This document shows, piece after piece, positions 1 through 5,994 of a DNA stretch of 11,431 bases. Position 1 is the stretch's first letter, and every line of letters begins with the position of its first letter. The notes beneath the pieces were generated by a model. It ran no database searches and was not told where the DNA came from. It worked only from the letters and a program-made list of their open reading frames with translations. The position numbers and the translations under genes were made by a program. Origin of the DNA: Oscillospiraceae bacterium (GTDB lineage Bacteria > Bacillota > Clostridia > Oscillospirales > Ruminococcaceae); assembly GCA_019420135.1 (NCBI GenBank), contig JAHZHS010000062.1:1-11431 (forward strand). The letters run 5' to 3'.

Positions 1-216
1 GTTGACAAAGCCGGCGAGCAGAAAGAGCAGGCTGCCGGAGGAACCCACCGCCGCCAGGGCGTTGCTCCCCAGAAAGTTGCCCACGATGAGGGAGTCCACC
101 GCGTTGTACAGCTGCTGAAACAGATTGCTGAAGAAAATGGGAATCGCGAAGACCAGCATGCCCTTGGCGACGCTGCCTTCGGTCAGGGAGACCTGTCCTT
201 TGAACATCCTATTCAT
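1..216 (-). CDS. MATE-family efflux transporter, N-terminal part (runs off the window)
   Basis: This is the first 72 codons of a multidrug and toxin extrusion (MATE) transporter, an integral membrane exporter driven by a cation gradient. After a short cytoplasmic start comes the family's N-terminal pattern: 'SLTEGSVAKGMLVFAIPIFF', then 'NLFQQLYNAVDSLIVGNFLG' (transmembrane helix 1 and the conserved Q-Q-LYN-VDS-IVG motif), then the start of helix 2. A full-length member would have about 450 residues, so most of the gene lies beyond position 1. I chose the ATG at 216 because AAGG sits 5 nt upstream. An in-frame ATG at 207 is the alternative and removes only three residues. A strong promoter lies directly upstream, so the gene is probably transcribed independently of the SpoIID-like gene behind it. 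The substrate cannot be inferred. Confidence 0.9.
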   Translation of the reverse strand, partial: MNRMFKGQVSLTEGSVAKGMLVFAIPIFFSNLFQQLYNAVDSLIVGNFLGSNALAAVGSSGSLLFLLAGFVN

Positions 217-246
217 CCACACCTTATTGATAGAGTCACAAAGTCC

Positions 247-275
247 ATGGTATCCCGTGGAGAGACAGTTGTCAA
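247..275 (-). promoter_or_regulatory. Sigma-A promoter of the MATE gene
   Basis: On the minus strand TTGACA (270-275) is followed after exactly 17 nt by TACCAT (247-252). This predicts a transcript start near 240 and a leader of about 25 nt before the ATG at 216. It sits in the 94-nt gap between the SpoIID-like stop and the MATE start. Confidence 0.8.
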
Positions 276-310
276 GTGGGAGGCGTTCCTTGGGGAAAAA
301 CAGGGGGGAA

Positions 311-1342
311 TCAGGCCAGGTCGTCGGTGGTGCCCAGCCGGGTGCCGGGGAAGTAGTAGGACAGAATATCCTGCCAGGAGGCACCCCCCGCCGCCATAGC
401 CCGGGCACCCTCCTGGCTCAGGCCTACCCCATGGCCGTAGCCCCGGGTGGTGACGGTGAACTCCCCGTCCTGCCAGGCAATGGCAAAGCAGGCGGACCGC
501 AGGCTCAGGGCGGACCGCAGCTCGGTGCCGGAAACGCTCTGGCCGCAGATGTCGATGGTGTCCACATAGCCGGCGTCATCCCACACGGTGTCGCCCACCC
601 AGCTGTCGGGGTTGCCTCTTACATCGATGCCCAGGTAGGCGTACAGGGCATCGGAGACCTGCTGGGCGTCGTACTGGACGCTGACCTCAAAGTCCTGGGC
701 GTTTTTGTCCCAGGCCGAGTCCACCCCCTGCAGGTAGGGCAGGGCCTCCACCCAGACCCGCTGGCTGGCCTGGGTGTGCCCGGCGCTGATGGCATGGTAG
801 CAGGTGGCGGCGGGGGCATCGTCGTAGAGGACCAGGTCGCAGAGGACTTCCTCCGCCAGCTGGGAGAGATGCTCCCACCGGGCATCGAAGTCCTCCCCCC
901 AGCGGCTTCGCAGCACCTGGGCCGTGGTCCAGCCGCTGCACTGGGCACTGTTGACGGTGATGGCGGCGTCGCTCTGGTCGCTGTGCTCCAGCTGATAGAG
1001 AGCCCAGCTGTGGCTGGCAACCATCTGTGCCAGGATGGCCTGGTCCGGCCAGTCGGGGGGCATCTCACAGGCGGCGGCCCCCATGAGGTATTCCTGGGCC
1101 GATACGCTCAGGGCTTCCCCGGCAGCGTCATCCCACAGCAGGATGGGCTGGGGGGCAGCGTGGGGCGTGTCCTCCTCCGTATCCTTCTGCGGGGCCTCCG
1201 AGGCGGTGGGGGCGGCGCTGTCGGCGGTGTCCGCCCCGCCGGAGGGGGCGAACAGAGGGAGCAGGCAGAGAAAGGGCGCGGCCGCCGCCAGCAACAGCAG
1301 CAGCGCGGCCAGAAGTACGGTGCGTTTGACGTCGGTTTTCAT
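311..1342 (-). CDS. SpoIID/LytB-domain protein (stage II sporulation protein D-like)
   Basis: This 343-residue protein has one N-terminal membrane anchor (about residues 8-31), a Pro/Ala/Glu-rich linker (32-65) and a SpoIID domain (about 66-343). SpoIID is a lytic transglycosylase that cuts peptidoglycan stripped of stem peptides during engulfment. The visible hallmarks are the catalytic Glu in 'AACEMPPDWPDQAILAQMVA' (E93), 'ISAGHTQASQRVW' (185-197) and the C-terminal 'GYGHGVGLSQEGARAM' (301-316). The segment that in SpoIID usually reads VAARTYAL is VASHSWAL here, so this is a divergent member. It may be a paralogue rather than the orthologous spoIID, so I give no symbol. The ATG at 1342 is preceded by GGAGG 6 nt upstream, and the hydrophobic anchor starts right after it. 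Upstream in-frame codons are non-coding leader. A sigma-E-type promoter lies about 160 nt upstream. Confidence 0.88.
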   Translation of the reverse strand: MKTDVKRTVLLAALLLLLAAAAPFLCLLPLFAPSGGADTADSAAPTASEAPQKDTEEDTPHAAPQPILLWDDAAGEALSVSAQEYLMGAAACEMPPDWPDQAILAQMVASHSWALYQLEHSDQSDAAITVNSAQCSGWTTAQVLRSRWGEDFDARWEHLSQLAEEVLCDLVLYDDAPAATCYHAISAGHTQASQRVWVEALPYLQGVDSAWDKNAQDFEVSVQYDAQQVSDALYAYLGIDVRGNPDSWVGDTVWDDAGYVDTIDICGQSVSGTELRSALSLRSACFAIAWQDGEFTVTTRGYGHGVGLSQEGARAMAAGGASWQDILSYYFPGTRLGTTDDLA

Positions 1343-1448
1343 GGCAGCCTCCGGGACAGGCCGGTCTTGCAATTTGCCGCCCGCACAGGTAGAATAAAAG
1401 AATACACTCGGCGGACAGCCGCCGGAAAAGGGTGGATGAAACGCCGTT

Positions 1449-1473
1449 TTCCCGGGGCGGGAGGCCCCGGGAA
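1449..1473. other. GC-rich perfect hairpin in the leader of the SpoIID-like gene
   Basis: TTCCCGGGGC (1449-1458) pairs with GCCCCGGGAA (1464-1473) around a 5-nt loop. Neither strand has a T-run on its 3' side, so it does not look like a terminator. If the sigma-E start near 1502 is used, the hairpin lies within the SpoIID-gene mRNA leader. A second hairpin, CGGCGG/CCGCCG (1409-1424), lies closer to the gene and is followed on the minus strand by a moderately T-rich stretch. Confidence 0.5.
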
Positions 1474-1508
1474 CCAGGCGGGCGGCAGGGCGTGTCCCCA
1501 TTGCTACC

Positions 1509-1537
1509 AATGTATGCGCCGTCCACTGTAAATATGC
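1509..1537 (-). promoter_or_regulatory. Sigma-E (mother-cell sporulation) type promoter
   Basis: Read on the minus strand, GCATATT (1531-1537) is followed after 14 nt by CATACATT (1509-1516). The published Bacillus subtilis sigma-E consensus is KMATATT, 14-15 nt, CATACAHT, so every specified position matches. The element points at the SpoIID-like gene, and spoIID is a classical sigma-E target. The predicted start is near 1502, which gives an unusually long leader of about 160 nt. A sigma-A promoter nearer the gene was not convincing. Confidence 0.72.
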
Positions 1538-1573
1538 CGCCGGGGCCATATCCCGCGGCAATGGGAGGAAACC

Positions 1574-2371
1574 ATGAACAAACGCATTGCAGCCGCGACG
1601 GCGGTGATCCTGTGCCTGGCACTGGGGGCCGCCCGGGTCGCGGATCTTACCTATTTTACCGATCCGGCCACCGGATTCCCCCGGGTGGGAGAGGCCTGGT
1701 ACCGCTACGCCGTCGCCCTGGCCGGGGCGGTGGTGATCTGGCTGCTCTCCCGCTGCGCCCGGCCCGACCCGGCAGCCCTCCGGCGGGGCAAGGTCTGGCT
1801 GGGCATCGCCATGCTGGTGAGCGGCGGTCTGCTGCTGGAAACCGGCGTCAGCACCCTGCTGGTGCGCACCGGACCCTATGTGCTGCCCCACGGCGTCTCG
1901 CTGGCGGTGAGCGGCGGCTGGTTCATCCTCTTCGGGCTGCAGGCCTTTCTGGCACCGCCCCAGAATCCTCTGCCCGCCCTGGTGGGGCTGCCCCTGCTGG
2001 CCGCTCCCCTCTGGCTGACTGTCCAGCGCTTTGCCATGGAACCGGCCTCGGTCACCCGGACCACCCACATCTTCGGGGTGCTGTCGGCGGTGGCGGCCCT
2101 GTGTCTGGTCAATCTGCTGCTCAAGGTCCTCTTTCTGCCGGATGCGGCGGTGGGCCGGAGCATGGCCTTCTACGGCATGCTGGCCTTCCTCTTCTGCACC
2201 GGCGGGGAACTGCCCCAGACGGTGCTGGCCTTTGCCGCCGGGTCCTCCGATCTGCTGGAACTGGTGGAGTCCTGCGGGCTGGGAGCCCTGGGACTGTGCG
2301 GGCTGATCTGCGCCGTCTATGCTTCGGGGGCGTCCGGACGGGAAACGGCCCGGGACGCATCTGCCCAATAA
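1574..2371 (+). CDS. Polytopic membrane protein of unknown function
   Basis: I do not recognise this 265-residue protein. It is strongly hydrophobic, with seven or eight predicted membrane segments at roughly residues 4-22, 43-61, 74-97, 107-127, 131-150, 165-188, 196-222 and 229-250, joined by short loops. Charged residues sit in the loops (for example CARPDPAALRRGK, 61-73). No nucleotide-binding, protease or transporter signature is visible. The ATG is supported by GGGAGG 5 nt upstream. It is transcribed away from the SpoIID-like gene and ends at a bidirectional terminator shared with the LysR gene, so it is probably monocistronic. The start region of the gene lies close to the sigma-E promoter on the other strand, so a sporulation role is conceivable but unsupported. 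I saw no convincing promoter of its own. Confidence 0.8.
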   Translation: MNKRIAAATAVILCLALGAARVADLTYFTDPATGFPRVGEAWYRYAVALAGAVVIWLLSRCARPDPAALRRGKVWLGIAMLVSGGLLLETGVSTLLVRTGPYVLPHGVSLAVSGGWFILFGLQAFLAPPQNPLPALVGLPLLAAPLWLTVQRFAMEPASVTRTTHIFGVLSAVAALCLVNLLLKVLFLPDAAVGRSMAFYGMLAFLFCTGGELPQTVLAFAAGSSDLLELVESCGLGALGLCGLICAVYASGASGRETARDASAQ

Positions 2372-2385
2372 CGATCCCAAAAAAG

Positions 2386-2426
2386 ACCGCCCGGACGGTG
2401 CGTGGTGCACGGCGTCCGGGCGGTTT
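2386..2426. terminator. Bidirectional terminator between the membrane-protein gene and the LysR gene
   Basis: ACCGCCCGGACG (2386-2397) pairs perfectly with CGTCCGGGCGGT (2413-2424). Inside, GTGC (2398-2401) can pair with GCAC (2407-2410). The minus-strand transcript, from the LysR gene, continues into a run of six T. The plus-strand side is weaker (TTTCTGCATTT). It serves two convergent genes. Confidence 0.88.
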
Positions 2427-2446
2427 CTGCATTTGTGGGGAAAGCT

Positions 2447-3343
2447 TCAGCCCTGGGGCGGGAACTGGATCCAGAAGGTGCGGGCAAATTCCAGGAACTT
2501 GGCCGCGGCAGGGCCGAAGGGCTGGTGGCGCTTCCAGGCAAAGACGGTGGAGGCGGTGAGGGGCGGGTCCAGCGGCCGGGTGACCAGCTGGGTCCTGTCC
2601 AGAAAGGGCAGGGAACCCTCGATGGTGACGGCAATGCCCATGCCCCCCGCCACCAGCACGGCGGCGTTGGTGCTCAGGTTGCTGGTGAAAGGAATGGAAA
2701 GCTCGGAATAATGCTCCCCGAACCAGCTGGCCACCTCCCCCCGGACGCTGGCCCGCTGGGGCAGGATCAGCTGCCGGGCGGCCAGGTCCTCCACCGTCAC
2801 GGCGTCCTTGGCCGCCAGCGGATCCCCGGCGGGCAGGAGGGCCACCCAGCGCTCCCGCACCGGCAGACGGATGAACTCGTATTTCTCCATGTCCACCGGC
2901 TCCAGCAGAATGCCTGCGTCCAACAGCCCCCGGTCCATCCGGTCCTTCACGTCGTCGGCCGTGCCGCTGAACAGGGTGTAGTCCACCAGGGGATACCGCA
3001 GCCGGAAGGCCTGGAACAGCCGGGGCAGCACCCGCACCGCTTCCAGCTCGCCGCTGCCCAGGGCCACCGTGCCCGCCAGCGTCTCGTCCTGAAAGGCCAG
3101 CTCCTGCCGGGTCTTGTCCACCAGCTCGGAGATCTCCTCCGCCCGGCGGCGGAGCAGAAGGCCCTCCGGCGTCAGGGTGATGTGCCGGGTGCCCCGCTCA
3201 AACAGGCGGGTGCCCAGCTCTTCCTCCAGCTGGGAGAGCTGCCGGCTGAGGGTGGGCTGGGTGATGTGCAGCACCTCCGCGGCACGGGTGATGCTCTCCT
3301 CCCGGGCAACGGCCAGAAAATATTGCAGAACGCGCAGTTCCAT
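2447..3343 (-). CDS. LysR-family transcriptional regulator
   Basis: This 298-residue protein is the normal size for a LysR-type regulator. The N-terminal winged helix-turn-helix is clear: 'LQYFLAVAREESITRAAEVL' followed by 'HITQPTLSRQLSQLEEELGT' and 'RLFERGTRHITLTPEG' (about residues 6-61). Then come a linker helix and a two-lobed effector-binding domain (about 91-298), which begins at 'GTVALGSGE' and contains the 'VAGGMGIAVT' segment (231-240). The ATG at 3343 has GAGGAGG 9 nt upstream and gives the canonical LysR start; an upstream in-frame ATG would add 80 residues unlike the family. It is divergent from the CMD-family gene at 3562, with consensus promoters for both. The usual model is autorepression plus effector-dependent control of the neighbour. 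The inducer is unknown. Confidence 0.95.
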   Translation of the reverse strand: MELRVLQYFLAVAREESITRAAEVLHITQPTLSRQLSQLEEELGTRLFERGTRHITLTPEGLLLRRRAEEISELVDKTRQELAFQDETLAGTVALGSGELEAVRVLPRLFQAFRLRYPLVDYTLFSGTADDVKDRMDRGLLDAGILLEPVDMEKYEFIRLPVRERWVALLPAGDPLAAKDAVTVEDLAARQLILPQRASVRGEVASWFGEHYSELSIPFTSNLSTNAAVLVAGGMGIAVTIEGSLPFLDRTQLVTRPLDPPLTASTVFAWKRHQPFGPAAAKFLEFARTFWIQFPPQG

Positions 3344-3382
3344 CCCGCAGGACCTCCTCACAACGGACGATACTTTTTCTTT

Positions 3383-3411
3383 ATTATAGATGCCGCCGGG
3401 GCTGGTGTCAA
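3383..3411 (-). promoter_or_regulatory. Consensus sigma-A promoter of the LysR gene
   Basis: On the minus strand TTGACA (3406-3411) and TATAAT (3383-3388) are separated by exactly 17 nt, a perfect match to the housekeeping consensus. Such strength implies the promoter is held down by a repressor, plausibly LysR itself through the dyad at 3418-3436, just upstream of the -35. Confidence 0.9.
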
Positions 3412-3417
3412 AGCAAA

Positions 3418-3436
3418 CCATGCCTTTTGTGCATGG
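3418..3436. promoter_or_regulatory. Candidate LysR operator (dyad with T-N11-A core)
   Basis: CCATGC (3418-3423) and GCATGG (3431-3436) form a perfect dyad around a 7-nt centre. It contains the LysR-type T-N11-A pattern (T3421 to A3433). It lies between the two divergent promoters, centred about 66 nt upstream of the predicted CMD-gene start. That is the classical position of a LysR recognition site. Binding is inferred from position and symmetry. Confidence 0.6.
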
Positions 3437-3457
3437 CAGGACATGGAAAGGGGGCAT

Positions 3458-3486
3458 TTTACATCGGCGGACGGCGGCGGTACAAT
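3458..3486 (+). promoter_or_regulatory. Sigma-A promoter of the CMD-family gene
   Basis: TTTACA (3458-3463) and TACAAT (3481-3486) are spaced by 17 nt, predicting a start near 3493 and a leader of about 70 nt before the ATG at 3562. The leader contains a short CCGG/CCGG hairpin and no riboswitch that I can recognise. Confidence 0.8.
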
Positions 3487-3561
3487 AAAAACGAAGAAAG
3501 ACGGAAGAACAGAACGACCGGAGGTATGTCCGGCTGAGAGAAAAAGGAGAGGTGTTTACCC

Positions 3562-4311
3562 ATGACACGAAACGAAAGGGCAAATGAAAAGAATGACGCC
3601 TGGTTTGCAGGGGAGGCCTTCCACGGCTGCGGACTGGACCCGGAGTTTGAGGAGATCGCCAAAAATTTCATGCTGGGCGATGTGGAACACCGGGGCTGTC
3701 TGACCGATGTTCAGCGGGCGCTGGTGACGGTGGCGGCCCTGACGGCCACCCAGTCGCTGAACCATATGGCACAGTATCTGCGGGCCGGGCTTCGGATGGG
3801 CGCCACGGCGGAACAGCTGCGGGAGACCATCTATCAGTGTGCGCCCTATGTGGGGCTGGAGCGGGCTCTCTGTGCCCTGGAGGCGGCCTCCCCGGTACTG
3901 ATGGAGTGCGACGGCGATGCAGTGCCCAACACCCGGGTCACCGAGGCCGACCGCTTTGACAAGGGACTGGCGGTGCAGCGGCAGCTCTTCGGTGCCGGGA
4001 ACATTGATGCCATGCGGGCCGCCGCTCCCGCCGAGCTGCGCCACATCCAGGATTATCTGTCCGCCCACTGCTTCGGGGATTTCTACACCCGGGGCGGGCT
4101 GGATCTGACCACCCGGGAGCTCATCACCTTCTGTGCCATCTGCTGTCTGGGCGGCTGCGAACCCCAGGCCACCAGCCATGCGGCGGCCAATCTGGGCATC
4201 GGCAACGGGCGGGAACTGCTCATCGACGCGGTGACCCAGTGCCTGCCCTTCATCGGCTTCCCCCGCACCCTCAACGCCCTGGGCTGCATCGACGCAGCCT
4301 GCCGCAAGTAA
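3562..4311 (+). CDS. Carboxymuconolactone decarboxylase (CMD) family protein, two-domain
   Basis: This 249-residue cytoplasmic protein has two tandem CMD/AhpD-like helical domains. The first spans about residues 28-115 ('LVTVAALTATQSLNHMAQYL', then 'AEQLRETIYQCAPYVG'). The second spans about 157-245, with 'CCLGGCEPQATSHAAANLGI' (194-213) and 'PFIGFPRTLNALGC' (229-242). At the site where peroxidase-type members carry CxxCxxxH, this protein has C199-x-x-Q202-x-x-x-H206, keeping one cysteine and the histidine. It has 13 cysteines. Members include gamma-carboxymuconolactone decarboxylases and thiol-disulfide or peroxidase proteins. In an anaerobe an aromatic-catabolic role is not implied, and the substrate is open. 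The ATG follows an AGGTG-containing purine-rich site. The divergent LysR protein is the likely regulator. Confidence 0.9.
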   Translation: MTRNERANEKNDAWFAGEAFHGCGLDPEFEEIAKNFMLGDVEHRGCLTDVQRALVTVAALTATQSLNHMAQYLRAGLRMGATAEQLRETIYQCAPYVGLERALCALEAASPVLMECDGDAVPNTRVTEADRFDKGLAVQRQLFGAGNIDAMRAAAPAELRHIQDYLSAHCFGDFYTRGGLDLTTRELITFCAICCLGGCEPQATSHAAANLGIGNGRELLIDAVTQCLPFIGFPRTLNALGCIDAACRK

Positions 4312-4331
4312 GGTTTCTGTTATCATGTAAG

Positions 4332-4376
4332 AAAAGGCCTCCCGGCCGGACACAGTCCAAAGCCGGGAGGCCTTTT
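4332..4376. terminator. Bidirectional terminator between the CMD gene and the uracil permease gene
   Basis: AAAAGGCCTCCCGGC (4332-4346) pairs over 15 bp with GCCGGGAGGCCTTTT (4362-4376) around a 15-nt loop. Because the arms themselves are A-rich and T-rich at the ends, both convergent transcripts end in a T-run after a GC-rich stem. Confidence 0.9.
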
Positions 4377-4403
4377 GTGTTTGCAGTTCGGGAAAGGCTG
4401 CGG

Positions 4404-5777
4404 TCAGATGCGGAGGCTGGCGCCCTCGCCGGTGCCGTCGCCGTCGTCGAACTCGTAGTCATTGCCGGGCAGGATGGCGTTGAGCAGGATGCCCAGGATG
4501 GCGGCGATGGCCAGGCCGGACAGGTTGACCGACACGCCCAGGACCACGAAGGTCAGGCCGCCCAGGGAGTTGAAGCCCAGGGCACTGACCAGGATGACCG
4601 CCGCGATGATGAGGTTGCGGGAGTTGGTGAGATCCACCTTGTTCTCCACCACGTTGCGGACGCCGATGGCGGAGATCATGCCGTACAGCACAAAGCTGAT
4701 GCCGCCGATGATGCCGGCGGGGATGGTGTTGATGACGGCCTCAAACTTGGGGCAGAAGCTGAGCAGGATGGCAAAGCAGGCAGCCAGACGGATGACCAGG
4801 GGATCGTAGATCTTGGTCAGGGCCAGAACGCCGGTGTTCTCGCCGTAGGTGGTGTTGGCGGGGCCGCCCAGCAGGCCGGCCATGGTGGTGGCAAGACCGT
4901 CGCCCAGTAGGGTGCGGTTGATGCCGGGGTCGCGGATATAGTTCTTGCCGGTGGTGGCGCTGATGGCGGCAATGTCGCCGATGTGCTCCATCATGGTGGC
5001 CAGGGCGATGGGCACGATGGTCAGCAGGGCGCTGATGAACTCAGGGCTGCCGTCGATGGCCAGCAGACCGGTGGCCTCCGCCTTGACGGGGAAGCCGAAC
5101 CAGCCCGCCGCCGCAATGGAGGTGAAGTCGATCTGGCCGGTGATGAGGGCCACAATATAGGAGGCGATGACGCCCAGCAGGATGGGCAGGATCTTGATCA
5201 TGCCCTTGCCCCAGATGTTGCAGATGATGACCACGCCCAAAGCCACAATGGCCAGCAGCCAGTTGGTCTCGCAGTTGGTGATAGCGCTGGGGGCCAGGAT
5301 CAGGCCGATGGAGATGATGATGGGGCCGGTGACGATGGGCGGGAAGAACTTCATGATGCGGCGGATGCCGAACACCGAGATCAGGGCGCTGACCGCCACG
5401 TACAACAGGCCCGAGAAAGCCACGGCGGCGCAGGCGTAGGGCAGCATCTGGGTGTTGGCCACGGTGGCCTCACCGTTGGCGTCGGGCAGCATGGGGGCCA
5501 CGATGGCAAAGCCGCCCAGGTAGGCGAAGGACGAGCCCAGGAAGGCAGGGACCTTGCCCTTGCACAGGAAATGGAACAGCAGCGTGCCCAGACCGGCGCA
5601 CAGCAGGGTGGTGGAGACGCTCAGGCCGGTGATGAGGGGAACCAGCACCGTTGCGCCGAACATGGCGAACATGTGCTGCAGGCCCAGCACCAGGACCCGG
5701 GGCGTGCCCAGGGTGCGCGCATCGTAGATGCCCTTGGAGTAGTCGATGGGCGCCGTGTTTTTGGATTTCTCACTCAC
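4404..5777 (-). CDS. pyrP: Uracil permease (NCS2 nucleobase:cation symporter, UraA/PyrP type)
   Basis: This 457-residue inner-membrane nucleobase symporter is the usual size for NCS2 and is expected to have 14 transmembrane segments in two inverted repeats. Family marks are 'LGLQHMFAMFGATVLVPLIT' (31-50), 'MMEHIGDIAAIS' (262-273, TM8) and 'NTTYGENTGVLALTKIYD' (308-325, TM10). By comparison with Escherichia coli UraA, E264 and E313 correspond to uracil-binding E241 and E290, while D268 stands where UraA has H245. The NTTYGEN signature favours uracil over xanthine. The start is a GTG at 5777, with AGGAGG 9 nt upstream, because no ATG is available. The leader ORF stop codon overlaps this ribosome binding site and lies 6 nt before the GTG, which suggests translational coupling. 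Its role is uracil salvage. Confidence 0.93.
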   Translation of the reverse strand: MSEKSKNTAPIDYSKGIYDARTLGTPRVLVLGLQHMFAMFGATVLVPLITGLSVSTTLLCAGLGTLLFHFLCKGKVPAFLGSSFAYLGGFAIVAPMLPDANGEATVANTQMLPYACAAVAFSGLLYVAVSALISVFGIRRIMKFFPPIVTGPIIISIGLILAPSAITNCETNWLLAIVALGVVIICNIWGKGMIKILPILLGVIASYIVALITGQIDFTSIAAAGWFGFPVKAEATGLLAIDGSPEFISALLTIVPIALATMMEHIGDIAAISATTGKNYIRDPGINRTLLGDGLATTMAGLLGGPANTTYGENTGVLALTKIYDPLVIRLAACFAILLSFCPKFEAVINTIPAGIIGGISFVLYGMISAIGVRNVVENKVDLTNSRNLIIAAVILVSALGFNSLGGLTFVVLGVSVNLSGLAIAAILGILLNAILPGNDYEFDDGDGTGEGASLRI

Positions 5778-5783
5778 AGAAAA

Positions 5784-5942
5784 TTACCTCCTAACCTTTT
5801 TGCCGGACGCGCGCCATGGCAAAAAAAGAGGCCCTGCATCCTTGAAAACGGGAAAGCAGGGCCGAAAAGCCGTTGCAATAGAAAAGGAAAGAGACAACGC
5901 CTCCAGAGGATGCTGCCGCAGCATGGTCCGGATGTTGTGCAT
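5784..5942 (-). CDS. 52-codon leader peptide of the uracil permease attenuator
   Basis: A short ORF in the permease leader starts at ATG 5942 after a purine-rich site (GGAGCGGAGGG) and ends with TAA at 5784-5786, inside the permease Shine-Dalgarno (AGGAGGTAA). It runs straight through the intrinsic terminator, encoding 'FRPCFPVFKDAGPLFLPW' (26-43) across the hairpin and T-run. The layout mirrors the Escherichia coli pyrBI leader peptide PyrL, which from memory also spans its terminator and reads KDAGLPFFFP there. In that system low UTP slows RNA polymerase in a U-rich tract, the leader ribosome catches up and prevents the hairpin, and transcription continues. I see the ORF, the upstream hairpin, the pyrimidine-rich tract and the terminator. 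The mechanism is inferred. The peptide itself probably has no function. Confidence 0.68.
   Translation of the reverse strand: MHNIRTMLRQHPLEALSLSFSIATAFRPCFPVFKDAGPLFLPWRASGKKVRR
5821..5863 (-). terminator. Intrinsic terminator (attenuator) in the uracil permease leader
   Basis: On the minus strand GGCCCTGC (5856-5863) pairs with GCAGGGCC (5830-5837), with further TCC/GGA pairing inside the loop. TC and then seven T (5821-5827) follow. It lies about 125 nt into the leader, between the promoter and the permease start, so it must be bypassed for expression. No stable competing antiterminator is evident. Confidence 0.85.
5876..5924 (-). promoter_or_regulatory. Candidate transcription pause element in the leader
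   Basis: The palindrome ATGCTG (5919-5924) / CAGCAT (5910-5915) forms a compact hairpin. It is followed on the minus strand by a T/C-rich tract (5876-5897, GTTGTCTCTTTCCTTTTC). A pause hairpin followed by a U-rich tract just ahead of the terminator is what UTP-sensing attenuation requires. The assignment is inference from the arrangement. Confidence 0.5.
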
Positions 5943-5994
5943 GGCTTGTCCCTCCGCTCCTTGTGACCGGCGCGCGGCCGGATTCCTGATTAAG

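Noticed and set aside
1449..1473. Terminator for either divergent gene
   Set aside because: The hairpin is strong but has no T-run on the 3' side of either strand, and it lies between two gene starts, where no transcript should end.
125..1531. Long open frame on the plus strand across the SpoIID-like gene (468 codons)
   Set aside because: It is the antisense shadow of a GC-rich gene: low-complexity Gly/Ala/Gln-rich translation, no ribosome binding site and no domain; the opposite strand carries clear SpoIID motifs.
1343..2410. N-terminal extension of the SpoIID-like frame to about 699 codons
   Set aside because: The extension is Gly/Gln/Pro-rich antisense of the membrane-protein gene; the real start with GGAGG and a membrane anchor is at 1342.
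3493..3561. Thiamine pyrophosphate riboswitch suggested by CTGAGA in the CMD leader
   Set aside because: The leader is only about 70 nt and the other conserved THI-box helices are absent.
3344..3583. Upstream extension of the LysR protein by 80 residues
   Set aside because: It crosses the consensus LysR-gene promoter and lacks family similarity; the family start MELRVLQYF at 3343 has its own Shine-Dalgarno.
4983..5966. Open frame on the plus strand opposite the uracil permease
   Set aside because: His/Gln/Gly/Asp-rich shadow translation typical of high-GC antisense frames; no start signal.
5778..5990. PyrR-binding hairpin in the permease leader
   Set aside because: I looked for the conserved UCCxGxGAGG-type loop in the minus-strand leader and did not find it.
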